A stretch of 19,951 nucleotides of DNA. It comes from Desulfobacterales bacterium. Its GTDB lineage: Bacteria; Desulfobacterota; Desulfobacteria; Desulfobacterales; ETH-SRB1. The notes under the pieces are model-generated. The model did no database searches and was not told where the DNA came from. It worked only from the letters and a program-made list of their open reading frames with translations. This document shows positions 7,427 through 14,952 of the stretch, piece by piece. Numbering within the stretch: the first letter of the stretch is position 1; each line of letters opens with the position of its first letter. The DNA is taken from the NCBI GenBank assembly GCA_030017395.1, contig JASEIZ010000008.1, positions 1 through 19,951 of the forward strand, read 5' to 3'. The translations under genes and the position numbers were made by a program.

Positions 7427-8493
7427 AAGATAAAAAAAGATATATAAAAATTATCTCGTTTAATTTGCTTTTAATCCTGTTGCTGTTGAGTCTTTATGAG
7501 AGCTATATGTTTATTATGGTTAGGAGCCCAAAGCTTCTTGCAATGTGCCCTCGGAAAATCCAGAACAGCATCGGTTATCTATATGCCTGGGGCGACAGGG
7601 ATATTATTCAATTTACACCTGAATGTGCCATGTACGATAAGGAGCTTGGATACACATTGAGGCCGGGCTCTTGTGTCTTTTCGGGGAGAGAATTCAGCAA
7701 CACATATTATGTTAACCGTGTGGGCGTGAGAGATGATGAGGCTTCATTGAATAATCCGCAGATCATTGTTGCAGGAGATTCCGTTGCTATGGGTTGGGGA
7801 GTGAATCAGGAAGAAACCTACTCGCAACTTATAGAAAAAGAGTTCGGCGTGACTGTCTTAAATGCCGCTGTTTCATCATATGGCACGGCAAGGGAAATGA
7901 TGATGCTTAGTCGTGTTCAAACAGGCAAACTCAAATACCTGATCGTGCAATACAGCGGGAATGACTATGGCGAAAATAAACAGTTTTATCTGGATAATAA
8001 TGTGCTGAACACCATGACTGAAGAGAAATACAACTACTATACGAGTCTCTATGATAGATCAAAAGGTTATTTTTTAGGGAAATATTTACTTATGAAGGTA
8101 AAAAAGAGAATCCGTGAATTCAAAACAACCAAGGAAGCCGAAGCATCATATCAATTAGATAAAGACGAGATCGGTTTTTTTCTCAATGCTCTCATAAATG
8201 GCCCTGTTGATCTAAAAGATGTTCAGATTATCGCTTTTGCGGTAAGCGGGAGAAACCCTGCTGATAATATCGATTTCACAAGAAATTTAAAAGAACGCAT
8301 ATTAAATGAAAACCTGCCGATCTTTATTAAAAACATGATCATTCTGGATACACCAACCATTCTGAAACAAAATCATTTTTACGTTCTGGATGACCATCTT
8401 AATCGATCAGGACACGAAGTGATTGCCGATGAAATAATAAAGGCGATAGAAAACACAGAAAGACGAGAAAAAAAGCTGAAAACAAGCATGTGA
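7423..8493 (+). CDS. Membrane-anchored SGNH/GDSL hydrolase-fold protein 2
   Basis: The 356-residue protein has an N-terminal hydrophobic anchor (about residues 9-32) and a full SGNH set. IIVAGDSVAMGWG (GDS at 118-120) supplies the nucleophile and LNAAVSSYG supplies block II. QYSGNDYG gives the block III Gly-Asn-Asp. LDDHLNRSGHEV gives the catalytic Asp/His. It is a diverged paralogue of the preceding gene with the same layout, so the two may act as a pair on a decorated glycan. ATG 7423 is chosen over the longer start at 7357 because residues before it are encoded by the inserted repeat. The present leader lacks a good ribosome binding site; before the insertion it would have been coupled to the upstream gene. 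The substrate is unknown. Confidence 0.87.
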   Translation: MKDKKRYIKIISFNLLLILLLLSLYESYMFIMVRSPKLLAMCPRKIQNSIGYLYAWGDRDIIQFTPECAMYDKELGYTLRPGSCVFSGREFSNTYYVNRVGVRDDEASLNNPQIIVAGDSVAMGWGVNQEETYSQLIEKEFGVTVLNAAVSSYGTAREMMMLSRVQTGKLKYLIVQYSGNDYGENKQFYLDNNVLNTMTEEKYNYYTSLYDRSKGYFLGKYLLMKVKKRIREFKTTKEAEASYQLDKDEIGFFLNALINGPVDLKDVQIIAFAVSGRNPADNIDFTRNLKERILNENLPIFIKNMIILDTPTILKQNHFYVLDDHLNRSGHEVIADEIIKAIENTERREKKLKTSM

Positions 8494-8584
8494 ATTTGAA
8501 AAACGGGGGTATCTACCAGACCCGAAACCTTTATATAAAAGGCTGCACACACTAAAATACTCAGCGCGATTGGAGGATTAAATA

Positions 8585-9517
8585 ATGAAAATACTGGTTA
8601 CCGGAGGAGCAGGCTATTTGGGTTCGGTATTAGTTCCTGAACTATTAAAACAGGGCCATGAAGTTACGGTTGTGGATAGTTTTATGTTCAAACAAAACAG
8701 CCTTGTAGACTGTTGTATTTACGACACCTTTTCTGTAACCAGAGGTGATTGCCGGGATGAAAGCTTGATGGCCCGACTTGTAAAAAATCAGGATATTATT
8801 ATTCCGCTGGCAGCATTAGTCGGCCAGCCCCTGTGCAGCATGGACGTTACTGCTACAACAACAACCAACCTTGAGGCAAGCAAACTTCTTGTCAGGCTGT
8901 GTTCCAAGGACCAGTGGATTCTCTATCCCACGACCAACAGTGGTTATGGCATAGGCGAAAAAGGGAAATACTGTACCGAAGAAACGCCCCTGAAACCTAT
9001 TTCTCTTTATGGACAAACAAAAGTTGACTCCGAGAAATTGTTTTTAGACAGGGGAAATTCCATTACCTTTCGTTTGGCCACTGTTTTCGGCATGTCTTCA
9101 CGGATGAGGATAGACCTTCTTGTTAATGATTTTGTATATAGGGCTGTTACGGACAGGGCCGTCATTATTTTTGAGGGCCATTTTAAGAGAAATTATATTC
9201 ATATCCGCGATGTTGCAAGGGTATTTATTCATGGCATCAAGAATTTTGAAAATATGAAAAATAAAGCGTATAATTTTGGGCTGGACGATGCAAATCTATC
9301 AAAAATCGAACTTTGCCAGGCTATTAAAAAGCATTTGCCAAAATTTGTTTATCTTGAAGCTCCTATTGGAGAGGATCCGGACAAGAGAGACTACATAGTT
9401 TCCAATGCCAGAATCCTGGCAAGCGGTTTCAGCCCAAAATTTTCTATAGATATGGGCATTAAAGAGCTTATTAAAGGCTATACAATACTTCGCAATTCAA
9501 TTTATTCAAACGTATGA
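8585..9517 (+). CDS. NAD-dependent epimerase/dehydratase (extended SDR)
   Basis: The 310-residue protein opens with MKILVTGGAGYLGS, an extended-SDR GxxGxxG NAD-binding loop (residues 7-13), followed by an Asp at the end of strand 2 (VVDSF). The catalytic pair is YGQTK (Tyr142, Lys146), with Thr117 at the usual Ser/Thr position in PTTNSGYG. True nucleotide-sugar 4,6-dehydratases carry Asp-Glu after that Thr. Here the residues are Asn118-Ser119, so epimerase or ketoreductase activity is more likely than 4,6-dehydration. NYIHIRDVARVFIHGI is the normal C-terminal substrate-domain motif. A strong ribosome binding site (TTGGAGGA) precedes the ATG. Its stop overlaps the start of the HddC-type gene by four bases, so it probably acts on the sugar made by the next two genes. 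Confidence 0.88.
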   Translation: MKILVTGGAGYLGSVLVPELLKQGHEVTVVDSFMFKQNSLVDCCIYDTFSVTRGDCRDESLMARLVKNQDIIIPLAALVGQPLCSMDVTATTTTNLEASKLLVRLCSKDQWILYPTTNSGYGIGEKGKYCTEETPLKPISLYGQTKVDSEKLFLDRGNSITFRLATVFGMSSRMRIDLLVNDFVYRAVTDRAVIIFEGHFKRNYIHIRDVARVFIHGIKNFENMKNKAYNFGLDDANLSKIELCQAIKKHLPKFVYLEAPIGEDPDKRDYIVSNARILASGFSPKFSIDMGIKELIKGYTILRNSIYSNV

Positions 9518-10242
9518 CAGAAAATTATATAGAAGCCATTATACTTGCCGGCGGTAAGGGGACTCGCTTAAAAAGTGTTCTTGATGATCGCTCCAAACCC
9601 ATGTCAATTATAGGGGGGAAACCATTTATAGAATGGATATTGTTAATGCTGAGGCGACAAGGTATTCAGCGGGCTGTAATATGCACAGGACATCTCAGTG
9701 AAACAGTGGAGTCTTATTTCGGTGACGGCAGAAACATCGGTATGAAAATCACGTTTGCCCGTGACCCTTTCCCGCTTGGAACAGGTGGCGCGGTTCATAA
9801 TGCTCTTGGTAAAACCAGATCAAATCATATTCTTGTTCTAAACGGTGATTCATATTTGCCTGTCAACCTTTCAATCTTCCTGAAAGCGCATCTTGCCTGC
9901 AATGCAAGGGCTTCCATAAGTCTTATACAGGTTGAAGATGTCAGCCGTTACGGATCTGTTAAGGTCAACAAAGATGGTAAGATTCTGGCTTTTATAGAAA
10001 AAACGATGAGAAAACAACCAGGTTTAATAAGCGCCGGCATTTATCTTTTTGAACGTGATGTTGTGGAAAAGATTCCTGAAGGGGAAATAGTTTCCCTTGA
10101 AAAGGAGGTTTTTCCGGATTTAATTGGCAAAGGTTTATATGGTGTGCTATGTGATGGGCCTTTTATTGATATTGGAACTCCAGAATCCTTGAACAAAGCA
10201 GAAAAAATATTGAAAGGTGAATTTGAACACCTCTCACAATAG
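9514..10242 (+). CDS. hddC: Sugar-1-phosphate nucleotidyltransferase, HddC-type (heptose-1-P guanylyltransferase)
   Basis: The 242-residue protein has AIILAGGKGTRL (residues 8-19) and DDRSKPM, the NTP-binding signature of sugar nucleotidyltransferases. FPLGTGGAV and VLNGDSYL (metal-binding Asp112) follow. The compact length without a C-terminal hexapeptide domain, the LGTGGA motif and the adjacent HddA-type kinase together suggest D-glycero-alpha-D-manno-heptose-1-phosphate guanylyltransferase, which makes GDP-heptose. A related NDP-sugar pyrophosphorylase with another specificity remains possible. The ATG overlaps the TGA of the SDR gene and has no ribosome binding site of its own, indicating translational coupling. 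Confidence 0.85.
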   Translation: MTENYIEAIILAGGKGTRLKSVLDDRSKPMSIIGGKPFIEWILLMLRRQGIQRAVICTGHLSETVESYFGDGRNIGMKITFARDPFPLGTGGAVHNALGKTRSNHILVLNGDSYLPVNLSIFLKAHLACNARASISLIQVEDVSRYGSVKVNKDGKILAFIEKTMRKQPGLISAGIYLFERDVVEKIPEGEIVSLEKEVFPDLIGKGLYGVLCDGPFIDIGTPESLNKAEKILKGEFEHLSQ

Positions 10243-10252
10243 GTGAAAATAT

Positions 10253-11320
10253 ATGATTATCAGCAGAACACCTTTTCGGATTTCTTTTTTTGGCGGTGGA
10301 ACAGATTATCCTGCATGGTATCTCAAGCATGGCGGTGCGGTATTAGCTACCACAATAGATAAATACTGCTATATTACATGCCGCTACCTTCCGCCGTTTT
10401 TTGAACACAGGATCCGCGTGGTTTATTCCAAGGTTGAAAATTGTCAAACCGTTGATGATATTTCTCATCCATCAGTTCGTGAGGTCTTGCGCTACCTGAA
10501 TATAGATCGCGGCGTAGAGATTCATCATGATGGGGATCTGCCTGCCCGGAGCGGCATGGGGTCCAGCTCCTCTTTTACTGTAGGATTACTTCATGCGCTT
10601 TACGCGCTGAAGGGTCAGATGCCAAGTAAACATCAGTTGGCCCAGGAAAGCATTCACATTGAACAGGAAATTCTTAAAGAAACAGTAGGTTCTCAGGATC
10701 AGGTATCGGCTGCTCATGGAGGATTCAACATTATAGAATTTTCCCCAAACAATGAAATTTCTATAAGGCCAATGACTCTTACACAGGAACGCATTGAAGA
10801 ATTGAATTCATATTTAATGCTTTTTTACACAGGAATTATACGCACGGCCTCAAACGTAGCCGAGAGCTATGTTAACGATATAGAAAACAAAAGACGGCAA
10901 CTTCGTATAATGAATGATCTGTTGACGGAAAGCATTGCTGTTTTGAATAAAGGCAAGAATATTACCGCTTTTGGCGAGCTCTTACATGAGGCTTGGCAAG
11001 CTAAACGGTCTTTGAGTGCCGAGGTATCGAATTCAAATGTAGATGAGATGTACAATCAAGCCATTTCAGCCGGCGCTATAGGAGGCAAACTGACCGGAGC
11101 CGGCGGCGGCGGATTCATGCTGCTATTTGTTCCACCAGAAAAACAGATGGAGGTGAGAGAAAAACTAAACAATCTAATTTATGTGCCGTTCAAATTTGAG
11201 TCTTCCGGGAGTCAAATTGTGTTTTTCAATAACCAAGAAGATTACTCTATTATAGAAAGAGAACGTGATAGGCAGTCAGTCCAAGCATTTGAAGAACTTG
11301 GGTATAGTCAAAAGAGATAG
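10253..11320 (+). CDS. hddA: GHMP kinase, HddA-type heptose-7-phosphate kinase
   Basis: The 355-residue GHMP-superfamily kinase opens with IISRTPFRISFFGGGTDYPAWY, characteristic of the HddA group. The phosphate-binding loop is LPARSGMGSSSSF (residues 96-108). GSQDQVSAAHGGFN supplies the catalytic Asp region. Motif 3 is GGKLTGAGGGGFML (277-290). HddA phosphorylates D-glycero-alpha-D-manno-heptose 7-phosphate to the 1,7-bisphosphate. GmhB then removes the 7-phosphate and HddC adds GMP. GmhA and GmhB are not in the window and would need to come from elsewhere; the ADP-heptose pathway could share GmhA. An AGGTGA ribosome binding site lies about eight bases upstream of the ATG. Confidence 0.9.
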   Translation: MIISRTPFRISFFGGGTDYPAWYLKHGGAVLATTIDKYCYITCRYLPPFFEHRIRVVYSKVENCQTVDDISHPSVREVLRYLNIDRGVEIHHDGDLPARSGMGSSSSFTVGLLHALYALKGQMPSKHQLAQESIHIEQEILKETVGSQDQVSAAHGGFNIIEFSPNNEISIRPMTLTQERIEELNSYLMLFYTGIIRTASNVAESYVNDIENKRRQLRIMNDLLTESIAVLNKGKNITAFGELLHEAWQAKRSLSAEVSNSNVDEMYNQAISAGAIGGKLTGAGGGGFMLLFVPPEKQMEVREKLNNLIYVPFKFESSGSQIVFFNNQEDYSIIERERDRQSVQAFEELGYSQKR

Positions 11321-11331
11321 GAATGTTGAAG

Positions 11332-12303
11332 ATGAAATTTTCACAAGAAACATTGTTAAGACTCTATTATGATATGTTCCGAATTCGTAAGACCCAACTT
11401 CGCATTGAGTCCCTTTACCATTTAGACGAGATGAAAACACCTATTCACCTTTGTATCGGGCAGGAAGCAATAGCTGTAGGTGTATGCGCCAATCTTAATA
11501 AGTATGATTATATATCAAGCAGCCACCGCGGTCATGGTCATTACCTTGCTAAAGGCGGTGATCTTAAGAAACTAATCGCCGAACTATACTGTCGTGAAAC
11601 AGGCTGTTCCAAGGGACACGGAGGTTCGATGCATCTTGTGGATACGTCAATAGGACATATGGGAAGCTCTTCTATCGTTGGTGGCGGCATTCCAACAGGA
11701 ACGGGCATGGCATTAGCCATACATATGAAAAAACAAAACTGTGTAAGTGTTGTTTTTTTTGGAGACGGCGCTGCTGATGAGGGGGTTCTATACGAAAGCA
11801 TCAATTTCGCGATCATTAAAAAACTGCCTGTAATATACATCTATGAAAATAATCAGTTTTCAGTTTGTTCACGTGTTTCAGCCCGTCAGGCTGGTGAGGT
11901 TGTTTTTCATGCTGTGGCTCCGGAATACATGTTTACTAAAACAGTCGACGGAAACACTGTTCTGGAAGTTTACGAGGCTGCAAGAGAAGCCGTCCTCAGA
12001 GCTCGGAATGGGCAGGGGCCATCCTTTATTGAATGTAAAACCTATCGAGTGCGCGGACATGCCGGTGCAGGCTCTGATGCAAAGCTGGGATACCGGTCAG
12101 CTGAAGAGATCGGTTTTTGGGAATCAAAATGTCCTGTTACCGTCTTTTGTGAAGAGTTGTTGAAGAAAGGTTTGATTACGCAAAACGAGATTCAAGATAT
12201 GGAACAGGACATAGACCTCGAAATTGACGAGGCATTTAGGTTTGCACAGGAAAGCCCGCTGCCAAAGGGTGAACACATACTACAGTATCTTTTTAGTGAG
12301 TGA
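11332..12303 (+). CDS. TPP-dependent dehydrogenase E1 component, alpha subunit-like
   Basis: This roughly 323-residue protein resembles the alpha subunit of pyruvate/acetoin dehydrogenase E1. LCIGQEAIAVG, SSHRGHGHYLAKG and GHGGSMHLVD are family blocks. The TPP/Mg motif is GDGAADEG (144-151) with a paired Asn-Asn at 173-174 (YENNQFSV), the expected GDG-x(about 27)-NN spacing. The conserved loop YRVRGHAGAGSD is present. ATG 11332 is preferred over ATG 11323 because AGGA lies about nine bases before it and almost touches the other. No E2 (lipoyl transferase) or E3 is nearby, so a complete oxo-acid dehydrogenase is unlikely. In this sugar cluster a pyruvate-dependent two-carbon transfer to a sugar is a better guess, as proposed for AviB1/AviB2 in avilamycin synthesis. 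Confidence 0.88.
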   Translation: MKFSQETLLRLYYDMFRIRKTQLRIESLYHLDEMKTPIHLCIGQEAIAVGVCANLNKYDYISSSHRGHGHYLAKGGDLKKLIAELYCRETGCSKGHGGSMHLVDTSIGHMGSSSIVGGGIPTGTGMALAIHMKKQNCVSVVFFGDGAADEGVLYESINFAIIKKLPVIYIYENNQFSVCSRVSARQAGEVVFHAVAPEYMFTKTVDGNTVLEVYEAAREAVLRARNGQGPSFIECKTYRVRGHAGAGSDAKLGYRSAEEIGFWESKCPVTVFCEELLKKGLITQNEIQDMEQDIDLEIDEAFRFAQESPLPKGEHILQYLFSE

Positions 12304-12308
12304 GAATT

Positions 12309-13388
12309 ATGCCGTGGTCAAAGATAAAACCCGAGCTGAATGAGCCTGATTTTAACAACGTAACAGGAAAAGACAAACGCATTATACCTTACGCAGATGC
12401 GATTCGAGAGGCGCTTGATCAGGCGCTTTCGCTCGATGCCAACGTGTTTGTTATGGGGCAGGGTGTTGATGATCCATCAGGTATGTTTGGCGCGACTTTG
12501 AATCTCCATGAAAAATATGGCAAAAAACGAGTTTTTGATACCCCCCTGGCTGAAAATGGCTTGACCGGAATTGCAGTTGGCGCTGCAATCGGCGGTATGA
12601 GACCTGTTTATTTTCATAACCGGCCTGATTTTTTGTTGCTTGCGATGGATCAGATAGTGAATCATGCTTCTAAATGGCATTATATGTTCGGGGGTGCCGT
12701 TAATGTTCCGCTTGTCATCTGGGCTTGTATAGGGCGGGGCTGGGGATCTGCAGCACAACATTCACAGGCCCTTCAGGGGCTTTTTATGCATATCCCCGGG
12801 TTAAAACTTGTCATGCCGGCTACCTGTTACGATGCAAAAGGGCTCATGCTATCTTCTATAGCAGATAATAACCCTGTAATAATACTCGAGCACCGCTATA
12901 ACTTCAGGCATAAAGGGTTTGTTCCAAAAGAACCTTACCGCATTCCCATCGGCAAAGGCATTATAAGAAAACCGGGGGAAGATATAACCATAATTGCTGC
13001 TTCTTATATGGTTAGTGAGGCATATAATGCGGCTTTGGAGCTTTCAAAAGACGGTATTGACGCAGAGGTTATCGACTTGAGAACGCTTCGTCCTTTAGAT
13101 GAAGAACTCATTCTCACATCTGTCAAAAAGACAGGACGGGTTGTAGTGGCGGATACAGGGTGGAAAACAGGAGGAATCACAGCCGAGATTTCCGCGTTGA
13201 TTGCTGAAAAAGGGTTTGCATCCTTAAGGGCGCCTATTCTGCGCGTGGCATGTCCTGATGTTCCAACACCGGCCGGTTATACTCTTGAGGAAGCATTTTA
13301 TGCTGGAATACTCGAGATTGTAACTGCAGTGCGAAAGCTTGTGAAGTGTAAAGAACGAGCTGATGCAAAGAAGATAACGCTGAAATAA
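12309..13388 (+). CDS. TPP-dependent dehydrogenase E1 component, beta subunit-like
   Basis: The 359-residue beta subunit pairs with the preceding alpha gene. It has the transketolase pyrimidine domain with FDTPLAENGLTGIAVGAAIGG (catalytic Glu82). RGWGSAAQHSQALQGLF carries the conserved active-site His151. The C-terminal domain shows AASYMVSEAYNAA and VIDLRTLRPLDEELI. The alpha and beta genes abut: a GTG at 12300 overlaps the alpha stop, and ATG 12309 is the likelier start. There is no strong ribosome binding site, so translation is probably coupled. An N-terminal extension of about 25 residues (WSKIKPELNEPDF) precedes the usual start of the family fold. As with the alpha subunit, absence of E2/E3 argues for a stand-alone synthase-type reaction on a sugar intermediate rather than acetyl-CoA formation. 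Confidence 0.88.
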   Translation: MPWSKIKPELNEPDFNNVTGKDKRIIPYADAIREALDQALSLDANVFVMGQGVDDPSGMFGATLNLHEKYGKKRVFDTPLAENGLTGIAVGAAIGGMRPVYFHNRPDFLLLAMDQIVNHASKWHYMFGGAVNVPLVIWACIGRGWGSAAQHSQALQGLFMHIPGLKLVMPATCYDAKGLMLSSIADNNPVIILEHRYNFRHKGFVPKEPYRIPIGKGIIRKPGEDITIIAASYMVSEAYNAALELSKDGIDAEVIDLRTLRPLDEELILTSVKKTGRVVVADTGWKTGGITAEISALIAEKGFASLRAPILRVACPDVPTPAGYTLEEAFYAGILEIVTAVRKLVKCKERADAKKITLK

Positions 13389-13399
13389 AGGACCGTTAG

Positions 13400-14887
13400 A
13401 TGAACAGGTTGGATGTGTTGCTCATAAATCCGAGCAGCCAAAAACAGGTGTACGGAAAATTAGGCGATTCATTAGCTGCATGTGAACCTCCAATTTGGAC
13501 TGCTTTGTTGGCGGCATTTATACGTGAAAAAGGATATTTGGTTAAAATAATGGATGCTGATGCCGAGGGGTGGTCTCCAGAGCATACTGCCGATAAGATT
13601 GTTAAGTATAATCCTCTGTTAGTGGGGATCAGCGCGATAGGCGCGAATCCATCAGCTTCTTCTACGCCAAAGATGCCGGCAATCAGCCAACTTCTGAATA
13701 TCTTGCATAACAAGCCTTCTAACATCAAAACATTTCTCTATGGTATTCATCCTTCAGCGCTTCCCGAAAGAACACTCAGAGAAGAAACTGTTGACTTTAT
13801 ATGCAGGGGGGAGTGCTTTTACACTGTTCCAATGTTGGTAGATGCATTGAAGTCTAATAAGAAAAAGTATGAGATTGACGGTGTGTGGTATAAGCTGGGA
13901 GATCAGATTATATCTAATGGGTGGGGAAAGCTTATCGAAAATATTGATGAACTTCCTGTTGCAGCCTGGGATTTACTGCCTATGCAACTTTATCGAGCAC
14001 ATAACTGGCACTGTTTCCAGCATCTTGATAAACGACAGCCTTATGCGGTAATTTACACGAGTCTGGGTTGTCCTTATAACTGCACTTATTGCAATATCCG
14101 TGCGCTTTACGATGGCAAACCTCGCATCCGTTTTCGTAGTCTAAAAAAAGTCGTTGAAGAGATTGATCTTTTAGTGCGGCAGTACAATGTGAAGAATATC
14201 AAAATTCTTGATGAACTCTTTGTATTAAAAGAGAATCGCGTTTTGGAATTTTGTGATCTTATTATTGAACGTGGATATGATTTAAATATTTGGGCATATG
14301 CCAGGATAGATACGGTAAATGAAAACGTATTAAAAAAAATGAAGCAGGCAGGGATAAATTGGTTGGCATATGGAATTGAATCGGCAAGCAAGCAAGTTCG
14401 TGATGGCGTTCGTAAAGGAAAGTTTGCACAAGACGCTATAACAAAGGCTATAGAGAAGACTAAAAAGGCTGGCATTTATATAATTGGTAATTATATGTTT
14501 GGGCTTCCCGATGATGATCTTGCAACAATGCGCGCAACCCTCGATCTGGCTAAAGATATTAATTGTGAATACGCGAATTTTTATTCAACCATGGCCTATC
14601 CCGGTTCACAGTTATATGAGGAGAGCATAGAAAAAGGTATTGAAATTCCTGATAATTGGATCGGATTTTCTCAGCTCAGCGAAGATGCCTTTCCGTTGCC
14701 AACCAAGTATATATCGAATGTGGAAGTATTGCGCTTTCGTGATCAGGCATTTCAAGAATATTTTTCGAGTCCGCAATATCTTAAGATGATCAAAGAAAAG
14801 TTTGGCAGGGAAGTGGTTGAGCATGTTAATCAGATGCTCAGACATAAACTTCACAGAAAAATATTAAATCAGCCTGAAACAAGCTGA
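13400..14887 (+). CDS. B12-binding-domain radical SAM protein
   Basis: The 495-residue protein has a class-B-like architecture. An N-terminal Rossmann-type domain (residues 1-150, opening DVLLINPSS) resembles the cobalamin-binding domain but has no obvious D-x-H-x-x-G histidine, so cobalamin may be held base-off or be absent. The radical SAM core begins at SLGCPYNCTYC (Cys224, Cys228, Cys231 bind the 4Fe-4S cluster). It continues with WAYARIDTVNENVLKKMKQAGINWLAYGIESAS and YMFGLPDDD, all typical. Family members methylate unreactive carbons, epimerise or rearrange. In this sugar cluster, C-methylation or another radical reaction on a nucleotide sugar or glycan is plausible but unproven. AAAGGA lies about eight bases before the ATG, and the gene follows E1 beta by eleven bases. 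Confidence 0.9.
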   Translation: MNRLDVLLINPSSQKQVYGKLGDSLAACEPPIWTALLAAFIREKGYLVKIMDADAEGWSPEHTADKIVKYNPLLVGISAIGANPSASSTPKMPAISQLLNILHNKPSNIKTFLYGIHPSALPERTLREETVDFICRGECFYTVPMLVDALKSNKKKYEIDGVWYKLGDQIISNGWGKLIENIDELPVAAWDLLPMQLYRAHNWHCFQHLDKRQPYAVIYTSLGCPYNCTYCNIRALYDGKPRIRFRSLKKVVEEIDLLVRQYNVKNIKILDELFVLKENRVLEFCDLIIERGYDLNIWAYARIDTVNENVLKKMKQAGINWLAYGIESASKQVRDGVRKGKFAQDAITKAIEKTKKAGIYIIGNYMFGLPDDDLATMRATLDLAKDINCEYANFYSTMAYPGSQLYEESIEKGIEIPDNWIGFSQLSEDAFPLPTKYISNVEVLRFRDQAFQEYFSSPQYLKMIKEKFGREVVEHVNQMLRHKLHRKILNQPETS

Positions 14888-14952
14888 TAAGTCTTGTTAA
14901 AAAAACGTGAAAAAATCAAAAAAACAATAGCCGGTGGACTGGAGGCGGAATT

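Noticed and set aside
7357..8493. Longer start for SGNH protein 2
   Set aside because: The extra 22 residues are translated from the inserted palindromic element.
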